Made by a program: the position numbers and the translations under genes. Positions 11,331-21,432 of a DNA stretch of 64,000 bases are shown here, piece after piece (positions within the stretch are counted from its first letter, which is position 1; every line of letters starts with the position of its first letter). The notes under the pieces were generated by a model, which was not told the DNA's origin, made no database searches, and saw only the letters and a program-made list of their open reading frames with translations. This DNA is from Scilla litardierei. Lineage: Eukaryota > Streptophyta > Magnoliopsida > Asparagales > Asparagaceae. The stretch lies in contig CM061132.1 in assembly GCA_030789695.1 (NCBI GenBank), positions 152,466,597 through 152,530,596 on the forward strand, written 5' to 3'.

Positions 11331-11718
11331 GGAGGTGGCGGATTCCGGCGATGGGGGGGGGGGTTTCCCCTAAAAATTAGGGTTCAAAATTAGGGTTTTT
11401 ACCCTAAAAATTGGGTTTTTGGGATGAAAAATCCGTCGTTTTCAAGGCGATGATGAATCCCCATGACGATCTTGTGAGATCTAGGGGAGGGGTAATCATA
11501 CGTATGATTAAAAATATCGTTTTTAGTGTTTTTACCTCTATATCTGTCCTCCGGATATAGCGACGGTTGCTCGAAGCCCTACGCGGATGACGACCCTTGA
11601 TGGAGGAAGCCTTGCACCGCGCTCGTGGATCTCCCGTCTCGCCTTCGCCTTCGCCTTCGCAACGAACGGAAAGAAAATTTTGTGGAAAAAGAAAATTTTT
11701 AGAGTCGTGCTGATAACG

Positions 11719-11865
11719 TGTTATGAATCAACTGCTGAGGGGATAGCCCTCAGGATTATATTTATAGCCAAAGAGGATAATACACGTGGGCTTATACAGA
11801 TATGGGCCCAAACACTTGGGTTGGCCCAATAACTCATCCAACCCAGTAAATACCCATTCACAACA
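11719..11865 (-). repeat. Copia-B 5' LTR
   Basis: 147 bp, direct copy of 5102-5248. On the minus strand the LTR ends CATAACA and is followed by CGTTATCAGCACGA (11718-11705), which is where a primer-binding site should be. The sequence is not the usual initiator-Met tRNA complement seen in Copia-C. Confidence 0.9.
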
Positions 11866-11876
11866 AATAATAATAA

Positions 11877-11937
<61 letters not shown>

Positions 11938-11938
11938 C
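11866..11938. repeat. (AAT)n microsatellite
   Basis: About 73 bp of AAT repeats with one irregular aaat near the start. It is the insertion target of Copia-B; the matching AAT run lies at 5090-5101. The following 11939-12264 is intron-like DNA without a gene. Confidence 0.9.
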
Positions 11939-12264
11939 TGATAGACGTGGTGCGACTCTCCAGATACATTCCCCTTTTATGGATCTAGCCTCCAGATGAT
12001 CGTGTACAGGAATGTGCCATACTGGTAAGGTAGCTTTATATTGTTGCCAATATAATCAATACCTGTATAAATTCCCATTTGCTTTTTCTTATTTTGGTAA
12101 CCCCTATTATCATTCACTTATGTTTCATCCATTAGCGCTTGTAACCCACATCGTTTTCTGTTTTAAATACTTAGCATGCAGACATAAATGCATGCACTCA
12201 CAAGCACAAAAGATTAAAAAGAAATACCAGTCATGTTGGTATAATATTCATTTGCATCTTTCAG

Positions 12265-12323
12265 GGCTTGGATTATCTCACCCCACTGGTTGAAAGCAAG
12301 TTTCAGAGAAGGCAAGTTTCTAG
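12265..12323 (+). pseudogene. BRCT-domain protein gene, exon a
   Basis: A 59-bp exon between tctttcag and GTGAGTGG. In the frame that continues into the next exon it reads AWIISPHWLKASFREGKFLG, the end of a BRCT domain, with the W-I/V-S-x-W-L and GKF pattern. The exon ends with one base of a Gly codon that is completed by the first two bases of exon b. Upstream exons are not visible. Copia-B sits in the preceding intron. Because a later exon is split by Copia-C, the gene copy is probably inactive or truncated. Confidence 0.75.
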
Positions 12324-12506
12324 GTGAGTGGATGCTTTTATATAATCAGTGTTGCTATGTATTTTTGTTCAGACTAACAATTAATTGTAGTCTAGTTGGT
12401 TTTTGATTTTTAAATCTTCACCATATGTGGATCTCTTTGCAAGCACATAACCTAGTTGCCTACTGTCTAAATGTGATGTTCTTAATTATATCTCTTTTTT
12501 TTGAAG

Positions 12507-12666
12507 GTGAATCACCATTCATTCTGCAAGATGAAGATTATTTGCTGAAATACAAGCTTGAACTGAAAGATGCAGTTATGAGAGCTAAATTAAACTCCAA
12601 TTCATTGCTCAAAGGATATAATGTTTGTCTTGCTAAGCATATCCAGCCATCTGCGGATGTCCTTTC
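12507..12666 (+). pseudogene. BRCT-domain protein gene, exon b, 5' part (split by Copia-C)
   Basis: The exon starts after ttttttttgaag. It encodes the inter-BRCT linker and the start of the second BRCT repeat: SPFILQDEDYLLKYKLELKD, then LLKGYNVCLAKHIQPSADVL. The frame is open until it meets the LTR of Copia-C, which was inserted within a Ser codon; CTTTC at 12662-12666 is the left target-site copy. The remaining 28 bp of the exon lie 23.4 kb downstream. The layout of tandem BRCT with a D-E-x-Y linker is like MDC1/PTIP, DNA-damage mediators that bind phosphorylated proteins in the nucleus. The exact plant orthologue is not identified. Confidence 0.8.
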
Positions 12667-12789
12667 TGTTAGATGTATATGTATATACCCCTTTTGTATA
12701 GGGTCTTTTGTGCGTATTTACCATTGCATGTACTCTATATATATCGGGCTATTGCTCTTGAAATAATACAAGAGAGTTTATTCCTAACA
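12667..12789 (+). repeat. Copia-C 5' LTR
   Basis: 123 bp, TGTTAGATG...CCTAACA with inverted ends TGTTAG/CTAACA. It is nearly identical to 35936-36058 and has AT-rich promoter-like segments (ctatatatatcgg). Confidence 0.95.
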
Positions 12790-12801
12790 TGGTATCAGAG
12801 C
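12790..12801 (+). other. Copia-C primer-binding site
   Basis: TGGTATCAGAGC directly follows the LTR. It is complementary to the 3' end of plant initiator methionine tRNA, the standard primer of many plant copia elements. Confidence 0.93.
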
Positions 12802-13219
12802 TAGGTTTAACCTAAACCCTAGCCGTCTTTTTGCTCTCTCCCCTGCCGCGTCTCTCACCCGCGCCGCCCGCCTGCGCCCGATCCGCGCCCGCGCCCGCGC
12901 CGCGCCGCTGCCGGCGCCTGCCTGCGCCCGCGCCCGCCCGCCCACACGCCATCCGCGCGCCTGCCACGGCCCTCTTCACGCCCTCATCCGCGCGATCCGC
13001 CTGCGCGCCCTCATCCGCGCCCTCATCCGCCTGAGTTGCCGCGCCCTCATCCGCTTGCCGCGCCCTCATCCGCCTGATCCGCCTGCGCCGATTGTACCAG
13101 CATCCGCCTGCGTCGATCCGATCCGCGTGCGCCCGATCCGCGCCGCCTGTGCCCGATCACCAGCATCCGCCCGCGCTGCGCCCGATCCGCGCCGCTGCCG
13201 ATGCCGGTGCCCCCTTCAT
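12802..13219 (+). other. Copia-C GC-rich leader with simple repeats
   Basis: About 400 bp made of shuffled short units (cgccctcatccgc, cgcctgatccgc, cgcccgatccgcgcc). All frames give Arg/Ala/Pro-rich peptides. It lies between PBS and the gag ATG, so it is an untranslated leader; packaging signals would be expected here but none can be shown. Confidence 0.7.
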
Positions 13220-14220
13220 ATGGCATCTACTACGGATCTACCTCTTCATCATCATCATGTTGCTATCCCTCGGTGTTCGTTGATTTTTGATGGCCTTAAT
13301 TATAAGGAGTGGATACCGCACATTCGTCTCCATATGCGCGGTCAGCACCTTTGGGACCTTCTCACCGGTGATCGTCCTTGCCCACTACGACCGGTGCTTC
13401 CCAGCGAGACACCACTCCCCCCACTGCTGATGACACCGCCAAGAAGGCGGCAACCGATGCGTATGCGACTGCTGTTGCTGCTTATTCCTCTCAGGATGTT
13501 CTCTATCGGCGGTGGTGTGATGACGATGCTCGTGCCGCCAACATCCTCATCGCTAGCATTGATGTGTCCCTGACTGGCGACATTGTGATTTTGGCGACGT
13601 CTCAGCTGATGTGGGATCATCTTCGCTCTTACTATGAGCCTACCGGTGACTCCCTCTACCTTGCTGTCGTCAGACAGGAGCACGCTCTTCAGCAGGGTGA
13701 TGCCACGGTCGATGAGTTCTATGCACAGATATCTGCTATCTGGCGTCAGCTCGACTCTTTGGGACCAGCGATCTGTTGTATCTGCCAGTGTTGTCAGCAT
13801 CAGCACTCCCACCTGCAGCTTCGTCGGGTCTATGACTTTTTGACCCGACTTCGGCCTGAGTTCGAGCAGATACGTGCCCAGCTGCTTGCCCGTCACCCGC
13901 GCGTGACGTTCTTGGAGGTTCTTGCTGCTATTCGTACTGAGGAGACTCGTCTTCGTACTGCTGGTCTTGTGGCACCTTCTGCTTCTGTTTTGGTGACCCG
14001 TGCTCCTGCTTCTTCTGCTCCTATCACACCAGATCTGCCTTCTGCTATAGCACCCGTGCGAGGTGACACCAGACGCTGCACCTACTGCCACCGAGACAGA
14101 CATGTGGAGGCACAGTGTCACAAGAAGCGGAGGGATCAGGCTGCTGCCAAGAAGAAGAAGGAGACTGACACTGGGGGTTTCACCTCTCAGAGGAGCACTA
14201 CCCCATCTGATACTGAGTAG
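13220..14220 (+). pseudogene. Copia-C gag
   Basis: The ATG at 13220 starts the frame MASTTDL...FDGLNYKEWIPHIRLHM, typical of the copia Gag N-terminus (L-x-G-x-N-Y-x-x-W). A frameshift near 13375-13385 moves to the next frame, which runs DDDARAANILIASIDVSLTG and MWDHLRSYYEPTGDSLYLAV to CTYCHRDRHVEAQC, an intact C-x2-C-x4-H-x4-C knuckle. The frame then meets TAG at 14218, where the same frame continues into protease. A Gln codon (CAG to TAG) is the likely ancestral state. Gag forms the particle shell and packages RNA in active elements. Confidence 0.85.
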
Positions 14221-17100
14221 GAGCTTCTCACGTTATTTAGTCGGATGTTTGCTTCTGGGGCATCAGGCTCTGCTTCTTCTGCCAGTCAGCCTCCAGGTAC
14301 TGCGACACCATCTTCCACCACCTCAGGTACCTCTCCTTGGATCCTTGACTCTGGTGCTTCATTTCATATGATTCCTGACTCTACCACTTTACATTCCATT
14401 AGTACTCCCTCCAGCCCTGTCACGGTTCTCACTGCAGATGGCACCCCACTTTCAGTTACAGGGCTAGGCACACTTTCTAATCCCACTTTTCATGTCCCTG
14501 CTGTGTCCCTCGTTCCAAAACTCACCATACAGCTTATGTCGGCAGGCCAACTTACTGATCATGGCTGTCGTGTTATTCTTGATTCTGACTCTTGTTCTAT
14601 CCAGGATCGTCGCACGGGCACTCTAGTTGGTTCTGGCCCCCGCAGGCGTGATTCTCCGCGTCTTTGGGAGCTTGACTGGCTTCATCTTCCTTCTGCTGCC
14701 CCTACCAGTCCTCCCATCACCACTATTGCCTCCGCCTCTGCTGCATCCTCTACCGGTTCGTTTGCCCAGTGGCATCATCGCTTAGGACATCTCTATGGTT
14801 CGTGTCTTTCTTCTTTGGTTCGTAGAGGTTTATTAGGGTCTGTCTCTGGTGATGTCTTTAGACTGTATGGGCTGTAAACTTGGCAAACAGTTACAGCTAC
14901 CTTATCCTACTAGTGAGTCTGTCTCTCAGAGTCCTTTTGATCTTGTTCACTCAGATGTATGGGGTCCGGCCTCCTTCGTTTCGAAAGGGGGTCATCGCTA
15001 CTATATTATATTTATAGATGATTTTTCTCGCTACACTTGGATATACTTTATGTCCTCTCGTACTGAGGTTTTGTCTATTTATAAATCTTTTGCTACCATG
15101 ATCCGTACACAGTATAGCACTCCCATTCGGGTTCTTCGTGCTGACTCTGCTGGAGAATACTTATCTCGGCACCTTCGTGCCTTTCTTGATACCCAGGGCA
15201 CTCTCTCACAGTTTTCCTATCCTGGTGCTCATGCCCAGAATGGCGTTGCTGAGCGCAAGCATCGTCATTTACTTGAGACTGCTCGTGCCCTTATGATTGC
15301 TTCCTCTGTTCCCCCTCAGTTTTGGGCTGAGGCTATATCTACTGCTACATATCTCAGCAACATGCAGCCATCCTCTCCTCTTCAGGGTGCAATTCCACTT
15401 GAGCGCCTTCCTACACCACATCCAGATATGCCGTCTTATCCTGAGCTTCGTCTTTTTGGTTGTGTCTGCTATGTCTTGTTGGCCCCCTCGTGAGCGAACC
15501 AAGTTGACAGCCCAGTCTGCTGAGTGTGTCTTTCTTGGATATAGTGCTGTGCACAAGGGATAATGTTGTTGGGATCCTGTAGCTCGACGGATGCGGATTT
15601 CTCGTGATGTGACTTTTGATGAGTCTCGTCCCTTCTTCCCTCGTCCTTCTTCATCTTCCAGTCCGGCTTCTATTGTTGAGCCTCTTTTGTTTCTCATTTT
15701 TCCTGATAGTCCACTATCCACCATTCCACCACCCAAACCCCCATCACCTGTGCCCTCAGCTCCACCACCAGTGCCCACTGTGCCTCCGGTCACCTCTGCA
15801 CCTTCCCCAGGACATGTTTCTCCCTTTCCTCTTCATTACACTCGTCGTCAGCGAGTCGAGGATCCTCCTGCAGTGCCTTCTCCTGAGATGCCCTCCATCA
15901 CCAGTGACCCTCCTGAGTTGCCCTCTTCCTCCAGTGACCCTCCTCGTTACCACCTTCGTGATCGTGAGTCACTACGCCCTCCTGGTCAGTTTACTTCTCT
16001 GGGTGCTATTCTTGCCGAGCCGACCTCTTATCGGGATGCCGCTACTCACCAGGAGTGGCAGCATGCTATGGCAGAGGAGATTGCTGCGCTTGAGCGTACT
16101 GGTACGTGGGATCTTGTACCCCTGCCTGCCCGTGTTCGTCCTATCACGTGCAAGTGGGTTTACAAGGTCAAGACCAGATCTGATGGTTCTCTGGAGCGCT
16201 ACAAGGCTCGTCTTGTAGCGCGCGGTTTTCAGCAGGAGCATGGGATAGATTTTGAGGAGACATTTGCTCCTGTTGCTCATATGACTACTGTTCGCAGTCT
16301 TATTGTTGTTGCTGCTGTTCGTTCATGGACTATTTCCTAGCTTGATGTCAAGAATGCTTTTCTCAATGGTGTTCTTGATGAGGAGGTTTATATGCGACCA
16401 CCAGCTGGTTATTCTGTCCCTGAGGGCATGGTTTGTCGCCTTCTTCGCTCTCTATATGGTCTTCGGCAGGCTCCACATGCTTGGTTTCAGCGGTTCTCTT
16501 CTGTCGTCACTGCTGATGGTTTTATTACGAGTGATCATGATCCTGCTCTCTTTGTTCATACTTCATCTTGTGGTCGGACGCTTCTCCTTTTGTATGTGGA
16601 TGATATGATTATCACTGGAGATGATCCCCTGTATATTGCTTTTGTGAAAGCACGACTGAGCGAGTAGTTTCTTATGACGGATCTTGACCCTCTTCGTTAC
16701 TTTCTGGGGATTGAGTTTTCCTCCACACCTGATGGCTTATATCTCTCTCAGGAGAAGTATATTCAGGATCTTCTTGATCGAGCTTCTCTTGTTGATCAGC
16801 GTACCGCTGATACACCGATGGAGCTGAATGTACATCTTCGCTCTACTGACGGTGAGCCTCTTCCGGACCCCACTCGTTATCGCCATCTTGTTGGCAGTCT
16901 GTTCTATCTTGGGATCACTCGATCGGATATTTCATATTCCGTGCACATCTTGAGCCAGTTTGTTTCTGCACCTACTCAGCTCCACTACAGCCACCTTCTT
17001 CGTGTCCTGCGTTACCTGCGCGGGACCAGCCACAGTCGATTATTCTTTCCACGCTCTGGTCCTTTACAGCTTCATGCTTACTCTGATGCGACTTGGGCCA
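14221..17100 (+). pseudogene. Copia-C pol, first part (PR, INT, RT, start of RNase H)
   Basis: The protease motif is SPWILDSGASFHM (DSG intact). The gag-pre-integrase motif is WHHRLGHLYGSCLSSLVRRG, with a frameshift just after it, near 14850. The integrase core has [23 protein letters not shown] and [10 protein letters not shown]; the catalytic Glu is present. A frameshift lies at about 15480 and TAA at 15560. RT has WVYKVKTRSDGSLERYKARL, LDVKNAFLNG, LYGLRQAPHAWF and the active site LLLLYVDDMIIT, with TAG at 16338 and 16665. RNase H begins HAYSDATWASD and is cut there by Gypsy-1. Three TAG stops replace probable Gln codons. Not functional. Confidence 0.9.
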
Positions 17101-17396
17101 GTGATTGTAACGACCGCTTTTCTTGTATCCGGATTTATTATAATATAATATATGTTTTGGTGGATTTTCTCCTCATGTGTGGTTTTCGTCTTCGTAGTTT
17201 TCATTTTCGATCAATTCGTCGTATTTTCTCGTTTCTTCCTTAGGATTGTCGATTTCGAAGTATGTCACTCGTGACGGACTTCATAACGGTCGTATCTTAC
17301 TATTAGATCAAGCCTAGGAGTCTTAGGAATCGATCCCGGGGCCCCGCGCTCCGTATCGGAACTTTTGGTGCTCATTAGCCGGTATAAGAAGGGGCA

Positions 17397-17795
17397 CCGA
17401 CCGACTAGATGACGATCCAGTCGGTCGGCAATCCTTCTTGGACCGACTAGTTGGCTTTCTAAATTTATTCTGAAGCTACTGTTTATCGTTAGTCGGTCTA
17501 AGAACGTTGGTTGACCGACTAGGTTGCAAACTAGTCGGTCGGCAATGCTTCTTTAACCGACTAACACATCATCTTAATTTTAGTTGAGTTACTGTTTACT
17601 CTTAGTCGGTCTAAGAACGTTCATCGACCGACTAGATGTTAAACTAGTCGGTCAGTACTTGTTCATGGACCGACTAATTTTAAATCCTATTTTCACCTGT
17701 AGCTACTGTTTACACTTAGTCGGTCTGCGTTGGTCGACCGACCGACTAGTTGTCAAACTAGTCGGTCAGTGGTTGCTCTTTGACCGACTAACTAG
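17397..17795. repeat. Palindromic GACCGACTAG/CTAGTCGGTC array in the Gypsy-1 U3 region
   Basis: Four loosely repeated units of about 100-125 bp lie immediately upstream of the TATA box. Each contains GACCGACTAG and its inverse CTAGTCGGTC flanking a short spacer, plus TTAGTCGGTC(T) and ctactgttta. The same array is at 33272-33670 in the 3' LTR. The position suggests a transcription-factor-binding array or a hairpin-forming segment. Confidence 0.85.
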
Positions 17796-17834
17796 TGCTG
17801 TAAACCCTAGTTTTGCCCTAGCCGCCAGCCCATC

Positions 17835-17844
17835 CTATTTAAAC
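17835..17844 (+). promoter_or_regulatory. TATA box of the Gypsy-1 LTR promoter
   Basis: CTATTTAAAC, followed about 30 bp later by cttcttcctcaaca, a plausible start region. The copy in the 3' LTR is at 33710-33719. Confidence 0.65.
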
Positions 17845-18780
17845 CCAACCCAAACGATTTCTTCTTCCTCAACACGACCCAAAACCCTAAAATCTTCCCC
17901 ATTGAGCCCCCATCTTCCTCCAAGCCTCAATCCTCCATTCCAAACCCTAAATCCATCATCCAAACCATCCATTCACTCTATCTACCTCTCATCTTCCCCA
18001 AAATCTCACCAAATCCATCAAAATCCCCAAATCACCCAAAACCCTAGTTTCCCCAAACTTCTCCAATTCTTCTCCAGATCTGATCCTAGGGTTCCCCGGA
18101 GTGTTTCTTCCGCCTCCTCTCGGTAAGAAATCGATCTACCGTTGTTTTCATAACCTATTTATATTTTTATGAAACCCTAATAAATTTCATGTTGTTTGTT
18201 GTATGTTTCCCAATAACAGCGATTTTCCCCATAGATTGGCATCCGTGTGACGAAGTGGTCGTCATTCCCGGTGCTAGGCAAGTGAAACTTGCCACTTAGG
18301 GTTTAGGCCATGTTTTAGGCCATTTGCTTAATGTAGGCGTAAAAGAGGCTAGGCGACGAAATGATACTCGCCTAGGCACAAATTGAGGGACTAGCTTGAC
18401 AACGAAGCTAGTTCCGACATATATCATGTTGCACAATTACCATGTCATGTTTACTTTCCATTAACGGTACGCAATTTAAATGTCATGTCCTTGCATCCTT
18501 AAGTGGTTCCGTGATTGCGTAGCATCGCTACACTACTTGTGTTCCTGGCTCATGACCAGAAGCGAGCATAATGAGTTGCTAACCCCAACGCTCGATATAT
18601 TGAATTGTGAACTAAGAATGCGAGCTCATGTGCGGGGCAACCCCAGGCTCACTAGCTGAGCTCCATGTGCGGGGACCCTGGCTCCATTACGTGTGGGTAT
18701 AGGGGGTGAGAGTTAAGCGGCCATTCAACTGGGAGTCTGTTTGATCAACAACTGCAGTTGTAAGGCGTAAACTCTTTAGG

Positions 18781-18925
18781 GTGGGGTAGTGTTTAGTGCC
18801 GATCGGTCTGATATGTTTACCATTCAGCGAAGGGCGTAAACATCTACAAATCAAACGTGAATTGTGTTTAGTGCCGATCGGTCTGAATGTTTACCATTCA
18901 GCAAAGGACGTAAACACCTACAAAA
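18781..18925 (+). repeat. Two-copy tandem repeat in the Gypsy-1 LTR
   Basis: Two units of about 73 bp share gtgtttagtgccgatcggtc, tgtttaccattcagc and cgtaaaca. The same pair is present in the 3' LTR at about 34656-34800. Confidence 0.8.
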
Positions 18926-19151
18926 CAATGTGAATTGATTGAGATTGTTAGTAGCTTGGCTACCCTTGTCTTGTCCCGATAAATGTTCCCTTGTACAAAT
19001 TTTCTTGCCATGTCTTAATTGTGCACTCATGTTATAACTGTCATGTCATGCATACTAAAACTGCTAGGTTGCTAGTTGCCTTACTTTCAGTTTCCTTGCT
19101 CAAGTCTTTTAGACTTGCTGACATGTGCCCCTTTACTCTGTTGGGTGACAC

Positions 19152-19259
19152 ATGTTAGATCCTGAGCCCGAGTACCTCGTTGAGGACGAGGTGTTTGCTG
19201 ACGCCGAGCCCGAGCTTGTGTTTGACTGGGAGTACGTGGACACTGTGGACCAGTCCTAG
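19152..19259 (+). CDS. Acidic short ORF inside the Gypsy-1 5' LTR
   Basis: ATG to TAG, 35 residues: MLDPEPEYLVEDEV...ELVFDWEYVDTVDQS. About 13 residues are Asp or Glu and none is Lys or Arg. It lies about 350 bp before the LTR end. The same position in the LTRs of the other gypsy family (51823-51896 and 63941-64000) holds an acidic frame with a similar L-V/I-E-D/E-E core. A preceding GTTAG/ATCC could be a splice acceptor, so the frame might be the last exon of a spliced product rather than start at this ATG. No known family recognised; translation is unproven. Confidence 0.45.
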   Translation: MLDPEPEYLVEDEVFADAEPELVFDWEYVDTVDQS

Positions 19260-19607
19260 TGTCTTCGTCGTGTTTTACTTTTGTTAGACAGTTGTTTTGT
19301 TATCGGTGCGTAGCACCTATACCTTGTTATGCCGTTGCTTTTGTTGGCCTTGTTCTGGGCCTTTAGACTCTTTTCTTTTAGCCTGGTGGCTTTTCTGGAT
19401 GTTGGACTTATTGTCTTATTGGACAATATATATGAGATGGGAGATTTTTATTTCATGTCTCTCCTTGTGTTATTATTGTTATTCCGTTGTGGTTACAGGG
19501 ACCTGTTTATGTATTATGGACGCTTATCGGGTTTGGGGCTTCACAGCTCCACTCTCGTGCGGACCTTTTCACGTCTCGCCTCCATTTTAGGGAAGCGGGT
19601 CGTGACA

Positions 19608-21002
19608 GGTTTTAGTGGTGGCCCATGCAGGTTGCCTCGTTCAAAATTGTGTTACTCTCAAGTGTAAGAGTTCGTGCAAGTAGTAAAGTTCCGGGAGTCC
19701 GGATATCGTATCCTCGGGAGAAATCCTGTTGCAACCACAAATTTAAATCAATTAGAAAATCATCTTAGAGAAATTAACTACTTTGAATAGTGATGATTTA
19801 ATGGTTTTGCTAGTGATTTGTTTTTAAGTTTATGAAAAAAAAAATAAGTGAAGAAAGTTTTTGTTTTAGAAAATATTTATAAGCACATGATATGATTTCA
19901 TTAGGATCCATGATATGCACTAATTTGGTTGAATTGAGATAACTCAATGACTTCTCTTTTTGGGAGAAAGTCATCGGAAGATGCCTTTTTAGGGGTTAAA
20001 ACTCAAAATCGATGAAGTAGTTGTTAAAATAATTATCTTTTAAACAATAGATGAAACTTCCTTTTGAGAAGATCAAAACTCACCCTTGTGGGGTGATCAT
20101 CAACTCATTCATAATCTTTTGGAAGATGAATGAGAAGCTAAAAAATGAAAATAAAAACTTTAACAACGTTTGCCTTAAAAGCGAAGGAATTCAACCCAAA
20201 GTAGGACAAATCACATTTCCTAATTACATCATACCATGTACAATTAAAAATTAGCTATTCATGTTGATAGTAGAAGAGAATATAAACAAAGAAAACATTT
20301 TTTATTTATAAGAAAAGAGACTTGAAAGTTAGACAAATAGGTTGGAGAAACTATCACCGCTTTTACACCCTTCAAGCTTTGCACATGAAACTTCTTCTTC
20401 CTCCTCTAAAATAACTCAATACTCTCACTCACAATAGCATCTAAAATCAGAAATATATGAGAGAAAACTCTACAAAATTTGATGCCAATAGCTCAAGAGA
20501 GAACTCCTATTTATAGGCTTCTTGTGTTTGGCTCTTCATCTCCCCCATAATCAATATGAATAACTCCATGAAACCCTTCAAATTCTGCCCTTTGAGCTTC
20601 CTGATCTGAAAATAAACTGAAGAATCAAAATCTGCATCAAATTCTGATCAAAATCATGTCCAAAATCATTAAAATCCATCAAGAAATGCATCAAATACAC
20701 TTTAAAGAGCATTGCGGGTCTGTCTTTTGCGTTTCGGGTCGGATCCGTGCCCTCAGCCCGTACCCGCACCCGCGCGCGCGCTCCTGTATAGGGGAACCGG
20801 GGCGGGTCGGGTCGGATAAGCCGCCCGACCCGCGGGCGACCGCCCCGCTCAGGAGAGCGGGGCGCTTCCGCTCCGCTGCGGAAAAAGCCCCGCTCTCCTG
20901 AGCGGGGCCCGCTTATATTGCGCGCGGAATTTTTTTTTTTTTTCTTTTAACTCCAGCGCACGGGCCGGCCAAGCGGGCCGGCCCGTTGGTTTTTTTTTAT
21001 TT

Positions 21003-21035
<33 letters not shown>

Positions 21036-21432
21036 TACTGCTTGGCTTCTAAAAATTGTAGGAAATTCATCCGAGCTCTGAAAAATATGAATGAACAGCC
21101 GTTGGAATCGTGGGCTCGAGTACTTATCCTGAAAAATATAAGGAAGCACAAATTAGTTCACAAAAATTGATAATTGTGCAAAATATGAGATTAGGCTCTA
21201 ATATCATATGATTTTCTGAATATAACCATACTAGAGCTATTTTAACACGTACGTATGCACAAATTGGGGTTAAATAAGGGGGAAATACTGTAATATTATG
21301 CTGAAATCACAGGTCCTTCTGTAACTGCGATTTTTGGAATACCAATAATAATATTAGAATGTCCAATAGACTAAGTTCGACGTCCGAGTCATAAGCTATG
21401 AGTCTAATCTGATTCGTTTTCTGTGTCATTAG
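19608..21432 (+). other. Gypsy-1 leader between 5' LTR and gag, probably enlarged by an insertion
   Basis: The first bases after the LTR, ggttttagtggtggcccatgcagg, resemble the same position in Gypsy-2 (minus strand at 59607: ggtttggtggcccatgcagg), so this is likely the primer-binding area although it is not the common initiator-Met type. The Gypsy-2 leader is 540 bp while this one is 1825 bp, so about 1.3 kb is extra. It holds AT-rich DNA, a GC-rich block with a perfect 22-bp inverted repeat, and T-runs. No gene is seen; 21190-21204 (ggctctaatatcat) looks like an inverted, diverged initiator-Met PBS, hinting that the insert is a retroelement piece. Confidence 0.5.
20842..20908. repeat. Perfect 22-bp inverted repeat in a GC-rich block
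   Basis: Arms at 20842-20863 and 20887-20908 are exact reverse complements (gccccgctcaggagagcggggc versus its complement) around a 23-bp loop. Each arm is itself nearly palindromic (gccccgct...agcggggc), so alternative hairpins or a cruciform are possible. Confidence 0.9.

Larger units (their letters stand above)
5102..11865 (-). mobile_element. Copia-B: old, degenerate Ty1/copia element with 147-bp LTRs
   Basis: Two direct repeats of 147 bp (5102-5248 and 11719-11865) bound the element, and AATAA flanks both sides (5097-5101 and 11866-11870) as a 5-bp target-site duplication inside an AAT microsatellite. The LTRs differ at roughly 7-8 positions by eye, so it is older than its neighbours. 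Gene remnants lie on the minus strand in the order gag (about 9100-9660), integrase (about 7513-8060), RT/RNase H (about 5917-6189). The leader between the 5' LTR and gag is nearly 2 kb and carries two unusual repeat arrays. No intact ORF remains. Confidence 0.88.
17106..19607 (+). repeat. Gypsy-1 5' LTR
   Basis: 2502 bp, starts TGTAACGACC and ends GGGTCGTGACA. It contains, in order, a palindromic repeat array, a TATA box at 17835, a CA/CT-rich leader ending in a strong splice-donor-like CG/GTAAGAAATC at 18123, a two-copy 73-bp repeat, and an acidic short ORF at 19152. The rest shows no recognisable gene; other open frames here (for example 17584-18126) overlap the promoter and leader and are not supported. 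Confidence 0.95.

Noticed and set aside
11119..11373. Gly/Arg-rich ORFs on both strands
   Set aside because: Product of a GGC/GCC repeat array in a copia leader.
17584..18126. 180-codon ORF in the Gypsy-1 LTR (and its copy at 33459-34001)
   Set aside because: It begins in the palindromic U3 array and crosses the TATA box and leader; composition is Ser/Pro from a CCA/TCC-rich leader. Its conservation only reflects LTR identity.
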